Source: Streptomyces humi (lineage in GTDB: Bacteria; Actinomycetota; Actinomycetes; Streptomycetales; Streptomycetaceae). From it: a stretch of 64,000 nucleotides of DNA. The stretch covers positions 104,112 through 168,111 of the forward strand of contig NZ_LBMU02000013.1 of assembly GCF_001005085.2 (NCBI RefSeq). The letters run 5' to 3'. Every line of letters starts with the position of its first letter. Within the stretch, counting starts at the first letter, position 1. Position numbers and translations under genes: made by a program. This document shows positions 8,236 to 17,321 of this stretch, in pieces. The notes under the pieces are model-generated. The model worked only from the letters and a program-made list of their open reading frames with translations. It did no database searches and was not told the origin of the DNA.

Positions 8236-9732
8236 TCAGTGAACGTCGCCCATGAGCTCGCGGACCTTCTTCCGGTACATCCACACGGCCGCACCGGCGA
8301 CCACGGCGAGCACCGCCTGAAGCGCCACGATCCCCGTCTTGTTCAGGTCGACACCGGCGATGGACAGCAGCCCGGTGGTCGCGTCACCCGCGGTCACCGC
8401 GAGGAACCACACACCCATCATCTGGGACGCGTACTTCGCCGGAGCCATCTTCGTCGTCACGGACAGACCCACCGGCGACAGCATCAGCTCACCCACGGTC
8501 TGCACGAAGTAGATGCCCACCAGCCACATCGCCGCGGCCTTGTGACCACCGTCGGCGATCGACAGCGGCGCCAGGAACAGGAAGAACGACGCACCGATCA
8601 GCACCAGACCACCGGCGAACTTCACGGCCGTGCTCGGCTCCTTGCCGCGCCGCGCCATCGCCAGCCACGCCCAGGCGAAGACCGGCGCGAACGCCATGAT
8701 CATGACCGGGTTGACGGACTGGTACCAGGAGACCGGGAAGTTCCAGCCGAAGATCGTGTTCTTCGCGGAGGCGTCGGCGAACAGCGAGACGGTCGAGCCG
8801 CCCTGGTCGTAGATCATCCAGAAGACGGCCGCGGCCACGAAGAACCAGATGTACGCGCTCATCTTGGACTGCTCGGCGCGGTCCAGGTCCTTGTCCCGCT
8901 TGATGCGGGCGATGACGACGACCGGGATCAGCAGACCGGCGATCGTGATCGGCACCAGCAGCCAGTTCAGCGTGTAGACGCCGGAGACACCCACGACGAC
9001 GTAGAAGACCGCGGCGACGGCGGCCCAGAAACCGGCCTTCGTCAGCGTCGCCTTCTTCTCCGCCGCGGACAGCGGGGTCGGGACGATGTCCGAACGCGAG
9101 CTCAGGTGGCGGGTGCCGAGCAGGAACTGGGCGAGACCCAGCGCCATGCCGACCGCGGCCAGCGCGAAGCCGAGGTGCCAGTTGTAGTTCTCGCCGACGG
9201 TGCCGATGATCAGCGGCGCGGCGAACGCACCCAGGTTGATGCCGATGTAGAAGAGCGTGAAGCCACCGTCACGGCGCGGGTCGTCCGGGCCCTCGTACAG
9301 GTGGCCGACCATCGTGGAGATGTTGGCCTTCAGCAGACCGGAGCCGATCGCCACCAGGCCGAGGCCCGCGAAGAACGTGCCGGAGCTGGGCAGCGCCAGC
9401 GTCAGGTGGCCGATCATGATGACCGTGCCCGCGACGGCGACCGTCTTGCGGGGACCGAGGACACGGTCGGCGAACCAGCCGCCCGGCAGGGCGAGCAGGT
9501 ACACGAGCGACAGGTACACCGAGTAGATCGCCGTCGCCGTGGCCGCGCTCATGTGCAGGCCGCCGGGAGCGACCAGGTACAGCGGGAGCAGGGCCTTCAT
9601 GCCGTAGTAGGAGAACCGCTCCCACATCTCGGTCATGAAGAGGGTGGCCAGTCCGCGGGGGTGGCCGAAGAAGGTCTTCTCGGAACCGGGGGTGCCCGGT
9701 CGGACCGAGTCCTTCGTCAGGCTGGACGCCAT
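8236..9732 (-). CDS. POT/PTR-family proton-dependent oligopeptide transporter
   Basis: A polytopic membrane protein of 498 residues, similar in length to bacterial POT transporters, with 12-14 expected helices. It would import di- and tripeptides with protons. Family marks are EMWERFSYYGMKALLPLYL near the N-terminus, the GGWFADRVLGPRKTV loop and FYIGINLGAFAAPLI. The ATG at 9732 (MASSLTKD) has AAGGA six bases upstream; an in-frame start at 9798 would add 22 low-complexity residues. It diverges from the response-regulator gene across almost 500 bp. Peptide uptake and the nearby dipeptidase genes may be related in use, but this is inference. Confidence 0.92.
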   Translation of the reverse strand: MASSLTKDSVRPGTPGSEKTFFGHPRGLATLFMTEMWERFSYYGMKALLPLYLVAPGGLHMSAATATAIYSVYLSLVYLLALPGGWFADRVLGPRKTVAVAGTVIMIGHLTLALPSSGTFFAGLGLVAIGSGLLKANISTMVGHLYEGPDDPRRDGGFTLFYIGINLGAFAAPLIIGTVGENYNWHLGFALAAVGMALGLAQFLLGTRHLSSRSDIVPTPLSAAEKKATLTKAGFWAAVAAVFYVVVGVSGVYTLNWLLVPITIAGLLIPVVVIARIKRDKDLDRAEQSKMSAYIWFFVAAAVFWMIYDQGGSTVSLFADASAKNTIFGWNFPVSWYQSVNPVMIMAFAPVFAWAWLAMARRGKEPSTAVKFAGGLVLIGASFFLFLAPLSIADGGHKAAAMWLVGIYFVQTVGELMLSPVGLSVTTKMAPAKYASQMMGVWFLAVTAGDATTGLLSIAGVDLNKTGIVALQAVLAVVAGAAVWMYRKKVRELMGDVH

Positions 9733-10223
9733 GGTCGTTCCTTGCTGGTCGGAGCGCGCGGTGGGGCTCTGCGCACCCGTGGGGGGATCGGCCGGCACCG
9801 GCGGGTCTGCCCGTCCACCCCACGCCCAGGGGGAGTCCGCTCCGGGTCGCGGGGCGGCGGACGGCGACCACCGGGATCCACGCCCCGCGACGCCGTGTCG
9901 CGTCCGGGGCCCGGCCAGAGGTCATTCCTTTCGAGGCTGACGGAGGTCAGCCCGCACACAAAAGAGACCTTCAGGGCGAGATGCCCACCAAAGGTCCCCG
10001 GGTGTACTACAGGCGTTCACGTCACTGTACGTCAGGACACTGCCGGATATGGAAGGACTTGAGACACGGATCACAGGTGTCGAGGGAACCTCAGGACCGG
10101 TTTCGAAGGCCCCTTCTACGATCGCACCCCTCGCCCACAGGTTCGTACCACTGTGCCCCAAGGTAAGAATCCCTCGTGCCGATCACACTCCTGTACTGCG
10201 CGTGAGCGGACTACCATCACCTC
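9733..10223. other. Divergent promoter region, 491 bp without a gene
   Basis: Separates the transporter from the two-component system. It holds an inverted repeat GGCTGAC-GGAG-GTCAGCC at 9935-9952, close to the transporter side, which could be an operator or a leader hairpin. The part 9955-10130 is less G+C-rich than its surroundings, as expected for promoters. No credible small gene was seen on either strand. Confidence 0.5.
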
Positions 10224-10901
10224 ATGACCCGTGTACTGCTCGCCGAGGACGACGCGTCCATCTCGGAGCCGCTGGCCCGCGCCCTGCGCCGGGAAGGTTA
10301 CGAGGTCGAGGTGCGCGAGGACGGACCGACCGCACTCGACGCCGGAATGCAGGGCGGCATCGACCTGGTCGTGCTGGACCTCGGGCTGCCCGGCATGGAC
10401 GGCCTGGAGGTCGCGCGCCGGCTGCGGGCCGAGGGCCACGCCGTGCCGATCCTCATCCTGACCGCGCGGGCCGACGAGGTGGACACCGTCGTCGGTCTCG
10501 ACGCGGGTGCCGACGACTACGTCACCAAGCCGTTCCGGCTCGCCGAACTGCTCGCCCGGGTACGGGCGCTGCTGCGGCGCGGGGCCGCGGAGCCCGCGCA
10601 GCCGCCGGCCACGCACGGGGTGCGGATCGACGTCGAGTCGCACCGGGCGTGGATGGGTGACGAGGAACTCCAGCTCACGGCGAAGGAGTTCGACCTGCTG
10701 CGGGTGCTGGTGCGGGACGCCGGACGGGTGGTCACGCGGGACCAGTTGATGCGGGAGGTCTGGGACACGACCTGGTGGTCGTCGACCAAGACGCTCGACA
10801 TGCACATCTCCTGGCTGCGGAAGAAGCTCGGCGACGACGCGGCGAACCCGCGGTACATCGCCACCGTGCGGGGTGTCGGGTTCCGTTTCGAAAAGAGCTA
10901 G
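10224..10901 (+). CDS. OmpR/PhoB-family response regulator
   Basis: A 225-residue, two-domain regulator. The receiver domain has the acidic cluster E8-D9-D10, phospho-acceptor D52 (LVVLDLGLPGMDGLE), the switch threonine in ILTARADE and the invariant lysine in YVTKPFRL. From about residue 125 comes the winged-helix DNA-binding domain (LTAKEFDLLRVLVRDAGRVV, ISWLRKKLG, YIATVRGVGFRFE). The sensor kinase gene follows after 156 bp, so they should be a pair. The ATG has only a weak ribosome site. The signal and targets are unknown. Confidence 0.94.
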   Translation: MTRVLLAEDDASISEPLARALRREGYEVEVREDGPTALDAGMQGGIDLVVLDLGLPGMDGLEVARRLRAEGHAVPILILTARADEVDTVVGLDAGADDYVTKPFRLAELLARVRALLRRGAAEPAQPPATHGVRIDVESHRAWMGDEELQLTAKEFDLLRVLVRDAGRVVTRDQLMREVWDTTWWSSTKTLDMHISWLRKKLGDDAANPRYIATVRGVGFRFEKS

Positions 10902-10982
10902 GTCGGCTACGCGCGTCGCGCCGTGGGTGGCTGATGCGGTGTGCGCGGCCGGGCGTCGTCGTCGGCCGGTCGCGCAGTTCCT

Positions 10983-11032
10983 CCCCCGGCCTTCGGCCGG
11001 GGGTACCCCCAGCGCCCCTTTTCGGGGCGCTG
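10983..11032. other. Two adjacent strong hairpins between response regulator and kinase genes
   Basis: Hairpin 1 has arms CCCCCGGCC (10983-10991) and GGCCGGGGG (10995-11003) with a TTC loop. Hairpin 2 has arms CAGCGCCCC (11010-11018) and GGGGCGCTG (11024-11032) with a TTTTC loop. They stand 26 bases before the kinase GTG and could cause partial termination, making less kinase than regulator. Confidence 0.7.
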
Positions 11033-11057
11033 ATGTGGCCGTTTCCCGGAGAGTGCC

Positions 11058-12332
11058 GTGCGTCGTCGTCTGATCCAGTCCACCCTCGCCGTCGTGCTCG
11101 TCGTCATCGCCGTGTTCGGTGTCTCCCTCGTGATCGTCGAGTCGCGGACCATCAGCAACAGCGCCCAGGAACGCGTCGACTCCGAGGCGCTGCGGCTCGC
11201 CAGCATCGTGGACAGCCGGATCCTTGAGGACGAGGACGTCACCGCGGAGATACTGCGCAGTCAGGTCTCCAAGGAGCAGTACGCCGTCATCAGGATCCCG
11301 AAAAAGCCGCCGATCGAGATCGGGTCGAAGCCCGAGGGCGACGTCATCCACTACACCGCGGACGGTGAGGAGGGCGAGACGGTCACCGTCCAGGAGCCGC
11401 GCTCCACGGTGACCCGGGAGGTCGGCCGTACGCTGCTCATCATCGGGGCGGTGGCGCTGCTCGCCGTGATCGCCGCCGTGCTGCTCGCCATCCGGCAGGC
11501 CAACCGGCTCGCCTCCCCGCTCACCGACCTCGCGGAGACCGCCGAGCGGCTGGGCTCGGGCGACCCTCGGCCCCGGCACAAGCGGTACGGCGTCCCCGAG
11601 CTGGACCGGGTCGCCGACGTCCTGGACTCGTCCGCCGAGCGGATCGGGCGGATGCTCACCGCTGAGCGACGGCTCGCCGCCGACGCCTCCCACCAGCTGC
11701 GCACCCCGCTGACCGCGCTGTCCATGCGCCTGGAGGAGATCACCCTCACGGACGACCCGGACATCGTGAAGGAGGAGGCGAACGTGGCGCTCACGCAGGT
11801 GGAGCGGCTGACGGACGTCGTCGAGCGGCTGCTCACGAACTCCCGCGACCCGCGCACCGGCTCCGCCGTCTCCTTCGACCTGGACGAGGTCATCCAGCAG
11901 CAGCTCGCCGAGTGGCGGCCCGCCTACCGCGGTGTGGGCCGGGCCATCGTCAGCTCCGGCAAGCGGCACCTGCGGGCCGTGGGCACCCCGGGCGCGGTGG
12001 CACAGGTGCTGGCCGCGCTGATCGAGAACTCGTTGATGCACGGTGGCGGCACGGTCGCGCTGCGCACCCGGGTCACCGGCAACCAGGCCGTGGTCGAGGT
12101 GACCGACGAGGGCGGCGGGGTGCCCGCCGACCTCGGCAACCGGATCTTCGAGCGGACCATCAGCGGCCGCAACTCCACCGGGATCGGGCTGGCCGTCGCC
12201 CGCGACCTCGCGGAGGCCGACGGCGGCCGGCTGGAGCTGCTCCAGGCCCAGCCCCCGGTCTTCGGCCTGTTCCTGTCCCGGACCCCGCCGCAGCACAAGC
12301 CGGCGGGCGAGGACCACCCCACGGTCCGCTAG
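11058..12332 (+). CDS. Sensor histidine kinase (two-component system)
   Basis: A 424-residue membrane kinase. Helix 1 is near the N-terminus (STLAVVLVVIAVFGVSLVIV), an external segment of about 95 residues follows, and helix 2 is LLIIGAVALLAVIAAVLLAI. A HAMP-like linker leads to the H box (ADASHQLRTPLTALS, the phosphorylated histidine) and then the ATP-binding domain with N box (ALIENSLMHGGG), G1 (VTDEGGGVP) and G2 (NSTGIGLAVARDLAEADGG). The GTG start has GGAGAG upstream. It should phosphorylate the regulator encoded just before it. The external domain has no recognisable sensor fold. Confidence 0.94.
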   Translation: MRRRLIQSTLAVVLVVIAVFGVSLVIVESRTISNSAQERVDSEALRLASIVDSRILEDEDVTAEILRSQVSKEQYAVIRIPKKPPIEIGSKPEGDVIHYTADGEEGETVTVQEPRSTVTREVGRTLLIIGAVALLAVIAAVLLAIRQANRLASPLTDLAETAERLGSGDPRPRHKRYGVPELDRVADVLDSSAERIGRMLTAERRLAADASHQLRTPLTALSMRLEEITLTDDPDIVKEEANVALTQVERLTDVVERLLTNSRDPRTGSAVSFDLDEVIQQQLAEWRPAYRGVGRAIVSSGKRHLRAVGTPGAVAQVLAALIENSLMHGGGTVALRTRVTGNQAVVEVTDEGGGVPADLGNRIFERTISGRNSTGIGLAVARDLAEADGGRLELLQAQPPVFGLFLSRTPPQHKPAGEDHPTVR

Positions 12333-12340
12333 GACGCCGC

Positions 12341-12844
12341 TCAGCGGACCCGCTGCCTCGGCTTCGCCGAGTCGGCGGCCCGCTCCAGGATGGCCTCCGC
12401 GTCCGCGACCGTCTCCCGGGCCGGCAGTGCCTTGAACACCCAGGTGCGGTACGACCAGAAGCGGAACAGCGTCGCGACACCGATGCCGACGAACTTGAAG
12501 ACGTTGCTCTGTAGCGGGCTGTCCCAGCCGAAGCCGTAGGTCGCCAGGTACAGCAGACCGTTCTCGATCACCAGGCCGACCGCGCTGAACAGCAGGAACA
12601 AGGTGAGTTCCTTGGTGCGGCCACCCTTGTCACGGTCCCGGTACGTCCAGTAGCGGAACCCCAGGTAGTTGAAGACGATGGCGACGACGGTGGCTATCAC
12701 GCTCGCGCGCACCACCGGCAGGTCGGTGACGTGCCGGACCAGGTTGAAGACACCGAGATTGACGAGAATCCCGGCCCCGCCGACGGCGCCGAACTTGGCG
12801 ACCTCTCGTACGAGCCGTTGCAGCCCCGAGGAACCACGTTCCAT
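12341..12844 (-). CDS. GtrA-family membrane protein
   Basis: A 167-residue protein with four predicted membrane helices (FGAVGGAGILVNLGVFNLV, ASVIATVVAIVFNYLGFRY, LFLLFSAVGLVIENGLLYLA, VFKFVGIGVATLFRFWSYR). The FNYLGFRYWTYRD and RFWSYRTWVFK motifs are typical of GtrA, a family thought to move lipid-linked sugars across the membrane. It faces the kinase gene and diverges from purK; a GtrA gene next to purK also occurs in mycobacteria (recollection). Its substrate cannot be told from sequence. Confidence 0.9.
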   Translation of the reverse strand: MERGSSGLQRLVREVAKFGAVGGAGILVNLGVFNLVRHVTDLPVVRASVIATVVAIVFNYLGFRYWTYRDRDKGGRTKELTLFLLFSAVGLVIENGLLYLATYGFGWDSPLQSNVFKFVGIGVATLFRFWSYRTWVFKALPARETVADAEAILERAADSAKPRQRVR

Positions 12845-13051
12845 GGTTGTGCGGGCTCCCGTCCGTAGGTATTGGCGACCCAGCCATGCTAACGACCCCG
12901 GGTGTTCCCTGCCTGTGGATGGCGACACAGGTCGGGAACGGCTTGGAAAGAAGACCGGAAAACCGGGGCAAGAGGCAACGAAGCGGCAGGTAAGAGCGCT
13001 GGTGGAGGGTGTGGAATCCGGCCACCCCGGCGCGGCCGATACCCTGGGGGC

Positions 13052-14191
13052 GTGACGTTCCCGGTAGTCGGCATGGTCGGCGGGGGTCAGCTCGCGCGTA
13101 TGACGCACGAGGCGGGCATCCCGCTGGGCATCAGGTTCAAGCTCCTCAGTGACACTCCTCAGGACTCGGCAGCCCAGGTGGTGAGCGATGTCGTCGTCGG
13201 CGACTACCGCGACCTGGACACGCTCCGCGAGTTCGCGCGCGGCTGCGATGTGATCACCTTCGATCACGAGCACGTCCCCACCGAGCATCTGCGGGCCCTG
13301 GAGGCGGACGGCATCCCCGTGCGCCCCGGCCCCGACGCGCTGGTGCACGCCCAGGACAAGGGCGTGATGCGGGCGAAGCTCACCGAGATCGGTGTGCCGT
13401 GCCCGCGGCACCGCATCGTGACCGACGCGGAGGACGTGGTCCGGTTCGCGGCCGAGGGCGACGGCTTCCCCGTCGTCCTGAAGACCGTGCGCGGCGGCTA
13501 CGACGGCAAGGGCGTGTGGGTCGTCGAGACCGCCGAGGAGGCCACCGACCCCTTCCGGGCCGGCGTGCCGGTCCTCGCCGAGGAGAAGGTCGACTACGTC
13601 CGCGAGCTCGCCGCCAACGTCGTACGCTCCCCGCACGGCCAGGCCGTCGCCTACCCGGTGGTCGAGTCGCAGCAGGTCAACGGCGTCTGTGACACCGTGA
13701 TCGCGCCCGCGCCCGACCTGGACGAGGACCTCGCCCTGCGGGCCGAGGAGATGGCCCTGCGGATCGCCAAGGAACTCGGCGTCGTCGGTCACCTGGCCGT
13801 CGAGCTGTTCCAGACCCGGGACGGCCGCATCCTCGTCAACGAACTGGCGATGCGCCCCCACAACTCCGGCCACTGGACCCAGGACGGCGCGATCACCTCG
13901 CAGTTCGCCAACCACGTCCGCGCGGTCCTGGACCTGCCCCTGGGCGACCCGCGCCCGCGCGCGAAGTGGACGGTCATGGTCAACGTCCTGGGCGGCGACT
14001 ACCCCGACATGTACTCCGCGTACCTGCACTGCATGGCCCGCGACCCCAAACTGAAGATCCACATGTACGGCAAGGACGTGAAGCCCGGACGCAAGGTCGG
14101 CCACGTCAACACCTACGGCGACGACCTGGACGACGTTCTCGACCGCGCACGTCACGCTGCCGGCTACCTGAGAGGCACGATCACCGATTGA
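13052..14191 (+). CDS. purK: N5-carboxyaminoimidazole ribonucleotide synthetase PurK
   Basis: A 379-residue ATP-grasp enzyme. It converts aminoimidazole ribonucleotide, ATP and bicarbonate to N5-CAIR in purine synthesis, and PurE uses the product. The N-terminal nucleotide fold starts VVGMVGGGQLARMTHEAGI, the ATP-grasp loop is VVLKTVRGGYDGKGVWVV, and the metal/substrate motif NELAMRPHNSGHWTQDG is intact. The start is GTG at 13052 after CTGGGGGC. purE would normally follow directly; here a TnpB gene on the other strand separates them. The stop codon overlaps the candidate right tip of that element, yet the C-terminus (AAGYLRGTITD) looks natural. Confidence 0.96.
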   Translation: MTFPVVGMVGGGQLARMTHEAGIPLGIRFKLLSDTPQDSAAQVVSDVVVGDYRDLDTLREFARGCDVITFDHEHVPTEHLRALEADGIPVRPGPDALVHAQDKGVMRAKLTEIGVPCPRHRIVTDAEDVVRFAAEGDGFPVVLKTVRGGYDGKGVWVVETAEEATDPFRAGVPVLAEEKVDYVRELAANVVRSPHGQAVAYPVVESQQVNGVCDTVIAPAPDLDEDLALRAEEMALRIAKELGVVGHLAVELFQTRDGRILVNELAMRPHNSGHWTQDGAITSQFANHVRAVLDLPLGDPRPRAKWTVMVNVLGGDYPDMYSAYLHCMARDPKLKIHMYGKDVKPGRKVGHVNTYGDDLDDVLDRARHAAGYLRGTITD

Positions 14192-15404
14192 CCTCGGCCT
14201 CTCCCCTTGGGGAGGGGCCTGCCGTGGTTCGCACCACGACGCTTCCTGCTTCATCGCCGACTGCCCGCCCGGAGGAACTCCGTTGGGGTCTTACACCGGC
14301 TCCACAGGCCGACACCGCCAGCCCGGCGGCCAGAATTGTCTTCGCGGCGTTGTGGTCCCGGTCGTGCTGGGTGCCGCAGCCCGCGCACGTCCATCGTCGG
14401 ACGCTCAGGGGCAGCTCATCGTGGATCAGGCCGCACGTGGAGCAGGTCCTGCTCGATGGGAAGAAGCGGTCGATCGCGATCAGTTCGCGCCCGTACCAGG
14501 CGCATTTGTACTCCAGGAGGGAACGCAACTCCGTCCACGAGGCATCGGAAATCGCACGCGCAAGGGTGCGGTTGCCCGGCAGGCTCCGGACGGTCAGATC
14601 CTCGATCACGATCGTTTGGTTCTCACGAACGAGTCGAGTGGTCAGCTTGTGGAGGAAGTCCCGGCGCCGGTCGGTGATGCGCGCATGGATGCGTGTCACT
14701 TTGAGGCGAGCCTTCTCCCGGTTCCTCGAGTTCTGGGCCTTACGAGAGAGTTCTCGCTGGGCTTGTCCGAGGCGGGCTCGGTCTTTCCGCTCGAACTTGG
14801 GGTTGGTGATCTTCTCACCGGTGGACAGGGTGAGCAGGCTTGTGAGGCCCGCGTCGAGTCCCACCGTCGCGTCGGTGGCCGGCCCGGGGCTGACGGCGCT
14901 TTCTACGAGCAGGGAAACGAACCAACGGCCTGCCCTGTCCCGGGAGACCGTGACCGTAGACGGTTCGGTGTCTTCCGGAAGTGGCCGCGACCACACGACG
15001 GCCAGCGGTTCACGCATCTTGGCCAACGTGAGCTCACCGTTGTGGAAGCGGAACGCGGACCGTGTGTACTCGGCAGAGTCTCTCGACCTCTTCTTCGACT
15101 TGAAGCGAGGGTGTCGAGCCCGCTTGTCGAAAAAGGCCGTGTAGGCGGTCTGAAGATGACGCAGCGACTGCTGCAACGGCACGGAAGAGACTTGTGCCAG
15201 AAAGTCCAGCTCTTCGGTCCTCTTCCACTCAGTGAGCATCGCCGACGTTTCCACGTAGGAGACCCGGCGGTGCTCCAGCGTCCACGCCCGGGACCGTGCG
15301 TCGAGCGCCATGTTGAAGACCTTGCGCACGCAGCCGAAAGTGCGAGCCAGCTCGGCTGCTTGCTCCGGAGTCGGATAGAAGCGGAACTTGAACCCCCGCT
15401 TCAC
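14181..15404 (-). CDS. tnpB: TnpB, IS200/IS605-family RNA-guided endonuclease (stand-alone)
   Basis: A 407-residue TnpB counted from the GTG at 15404, which has GGGGAG seven bases upstream; an ATG at 15419 would add five residues. The N-terminus KRGFKFRFYPTPEQ is typical. The RuvC triad is present: D in VGLDAGLTSLLTLSTGE, E in IVIEDLTV, and D in the DRDHNAAKTI segment. The zinc finger CSTCGLIHDELPLS then CAGCG is complete, so the nuclease may be active. No tnpA transposase lies beside it. The last codons run past the candidate right tip and overlap purK by 11 bp, so the stop comes from host sequence. TnpB family proteins cut DNA using a guide RNA made from the element end. Confidence 0.93.
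   Translation of the reverse strand: MKRGFKFRFYPTPEQAAELARTFGCVRKVFNMALDARSRAWTLEHRRVSYVETSAMLTEWKRTEELDFLAQVSSVPLQQSLRHLQTAYTAFFDKRARHPRFKSKKRSRDSAEYTRSAFRFHNGELTLAKMREPLAVVWSRPLPEDTEPSTVTVSRDRAGRWFVSLLVESAVSPGPATDATVGLDAGLTSLLTLSTGEKITNPKFERKDRARLGQAQRELSRKAQNSRNREKARLKVTRIHARITDRRRDFLHKLTTRLVRENQTIVIEDLTVRSLPGNRTLARAISDASWTELRSLLEYKCAWYGRELIAIDRFFPSSRTCSTCGLIHDELPLSVRRWTCAGCGTQHDRDHNAAKTILAAGLAVSACGAGVRPQRSSSGRAVGDEAGSVVVRTTAGPSPRGEAEVNR
14188..14219 (-). mobile_element. Candidate right end of the TnpB element: hairpin plus TCAA tip
   Basis: An 11-bp hairpin with one G-T pair spans 14196-14219 (plus-strand arms GGCCTCTCCCC and GGGGAGGGGCC, loop TT). Four bases beyond, on the minus strand, is TCAA (14188-14191), the right cleavage tetranucleotide known for IS608. 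This puts the element tip on the purK stop codon. The left end should lie in about 15420-15500, but I could not fix it; a TTAC on the minus strand at 15444-15447 is one option. Confidence 0.5.
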
Positions 15405-15568
15405 ACTCGTGCTCCCCATGTTTCACACGGTAGCTCCTTTGATGTAAGCATGTCTGGCAGTCGGGGAATCCCGTCGTGCGGATCCGGATGAACCGTTACC
15501 CGCTCGCGAGCGAGGTGCCTACTCACACCCCTCGGCCCGAGGCCGAGAAGGTACGCAAGGAGATTGAG

Positions 15569-16090
15569 ATGAGCCCCGTTGTTGGCATCGTCATGGGTTC
15601 GGACTCCGACTGGCCCGTCATGGAGGCCGCCGCCAAGGCCCTGGACGAGTTCGAGATCGAGTACGAGGTGGACGTCGTCTCGGCGCACCGGATGCCGCGC
15701 GAGATGATCACGTACGGTGAGCAGGCCGCCGACCGCGGACTGAAGGCGATCATCGCCGGCGCCGGGGGAGCGGCCCACCTCCCTGGCATGCTCGCCTCGG
15801 TCACGCCCCTCCCGGTCATCGGCGTCCCGGTCCCGCTGAAGTACCTCGACGGCATGGACTCCCTGCTCTCCATCGTGCAGATGCCGGCCGGTGTCCCGGT
15901 CGCCACGGTCTCCGTCGCCGGCGCCCGCAACGCGGGCCTGCTGGCCGCCCGGATCCTCGCCACGCACGACGAGGACCTCCTCCAGCGGTTGCGCGAGTTC
16001 CAGCAGGACCTCAACGACCAGGCCACCGAGAAGGGCAAGCGCCTGCGGTCCAAGGTCGAGGGCCCGACCGGCTTCGGCTTCGGCAAGTAG
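15569..16090 (+). CDS. purE: N5-carboxyaminoimidazole ribonucleotide mutase PurE (class I)
   Basis: A 173-residue enzyme, normal for bacterial PurE, that moves the carboxyl group of N5-CAIR to give CAIR. The motifs [26 protein letters not shown] (active-site histidine) and [16 protein letters not shown] are intact. The ATG at 15569 has AAGGAG seven bases before it; an in-frame start at 15476 would add residues that look like leader sequence. A palindrome-like CCTCGGCCCGAGG precedes it near 15530. The TnpB insertion between purK and purE should reduce read-through from purK, so purE may rely on its own promoter. Confidence 0.96.
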   Translation: MSPVVGIVMGSDSDWPVMEAAAKALDEFEIEYEVDVVSAHRMPREMITYGEQAADRGLKAIIAGAGGAAHLPGMLASVTPLPVIGVPVPLKYLDGMDSLLSIVQMPAGVPVATVSVAGARNAGLLAARILATHDEDLLQRLREFQQDLNDQATEKGKRLRSKVEGPTGFGFGK

Positions 16091-16111
16091 GACTCCGGGA
16101 AGCAATACGCA

Positions 16112-17290
16112 ATGACCTCATCCGACGAAGCCCGGTCCCTGCTGCGCGAGTTCCCGGTCGTCGACGGCCACAACGACCTGCCGTACGCACTGCGCGAGCA
16201 GGTCCGCTACGACCTCGACGCCCGCGACATCGCCACCCACCAGAACGCGCACCTGCACACCGACATCCCGCGGCTGCGCGAGGGCGGGGTCGGCGCGCAG
16301 TACTGGTCGGTGTACGTCCGCTCGGACCTGCCGGGCGCGGTCCCGGCGACCCTCGAACAGATCGACTGCGTACGACAGTTGATCGCCCGCTACCCGTCCG
16401 ACCTGCGGGCCGCGCTGACCGCCGCGGACATGGAGGCGGCGCGCGCGGAAGGCCGTATCGCCTCCCTCATGGGCGCGGAGGGCGGCCACTCCATCGACAA
16501 CTCGCTGGGCACCCTGCGCGGTCTGTACGAACTGGGCGTGCGCTACATGACGCTCACCCACAACGACAACAACGACTGGGCGGACTCGGCGACGGACGAG
16601 CCGAACGTCGGCGGTCTGTCCGCCTTCGGCCGCGAGGTCGTCCGGGAGATGAACCGCCTGGGCATGCTGGTGGACCTGTCCCACGTCGCGGCCACGACCA
16701 TGCGCGCGGCCCTGGACACCACCACCGCCCCGGTGATCTTCTCCCACTCCTCCTCCCGGGCCGTCTGCGACCACCCCCGCAACATCCCGGACGACGTCCT
16801 CGAACGCCTGCCCGCCAACGGCGGCATGGCGATGGTGACGTTCGTGCCGAAGTTCGTGCTCCAGGCGGCGGTCGACTGGACGGCGGCGGCCGACGACAAC
16901 ATGCGCGCCCACGGCTTCCACCACCTCGACACCACCGAGGAGGCGATGAAGGTCCACCGGGCCTTCGAGGAGAGCCACCCCCGCCCGGTCGCCACCACCG
17001 CCACGGTCGCCGACCACCTCGACCACATGCGCGAGGTCGCCGGCATCGACCACCTCGGCATCGGCGGCGACTACGACGGCACGGCCTTCACCCCCGACGG
17101 CCTGAACGACGTCTCCGGCTACCCCAACCTCCTCGCGGAACTCCTCGACCGGGGCTGGTCCAAGCCCGACCTGGCCAAGCTGACCTGGCAGAACGCGGTA
17201 CGAGTACTCGGCGCGGCGGAAGACGTGTCCCGGGACCTCCGGACCACGAGGGCGGCGTCGAACGCCACGATCCAGGACCTCGACGGCTGA
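16112..17290 (+). CDS. Membrane dipeptidase, M19 (renal dipeptidase) family
   Basis: A 392-residue zinc enzyme that splits dipeptides, often with a D-residue at the second position. Metal and active-site signatures are complete: [10 protein letters not shown] (HxD), [11 protein letters not shown] (bridging glutamate), [16 protein letters not shown] and GIGGDYDGT. No signal peptide is visible, so it is probably cytoplasmic. From memory its S. coelicolor counterpart is Sco3058, whose crystal structure was solved as a bacterial relative of human renal dipeptidase. It starts 21 bp after purE and may be co-transcribed. A degenerate paralogue lies at 18982-20103. Confidence 0.94.
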   Translation: MTSSDEARSLLREFPVVDGHNDLPYALREQVRYDLDARDIATHQNAHLHTDIPRLREGGVGAQYWSVYVRSDLPGAVPATLEQIDCVRQLIARYPSDLRAALTAADMEAARAEGRIASLMGAEGGHSIDNSLGTLRGLYELGVRYMTLTHNDNNDWADSATDEPNVGGLSAFGREVVREMNRLGMLVDLSHVAATTMRAALDTTTAPVIFSHSSSRAVCDHPRNIPDDVLERLPANGGMAMVTFVPKFVLQAAVDWTAAADDNMRAHGFHHLDTTEEAMKVHRAFEESHPRPVATTATVADHLDHMREVAGIDHLGIGGDYDGTAFTPDGLNDVSGYPNLLAELLDRGWSKPDLAKLTWQNAVRVLGAAEDVSRDLRTTRAASNATIQDLDG

Positions 17291-17321
17291 CCCCGTCCCG
17301 GCGCGGCCTCGGCCGAGCCGG

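Noticed and set aside
9922..10161. A 79-residue minus-strand frame in the transporter/regulator gap
   Set aside because: No ribosome site and no recognisable sequence; the region is better explained as divergent promoters.
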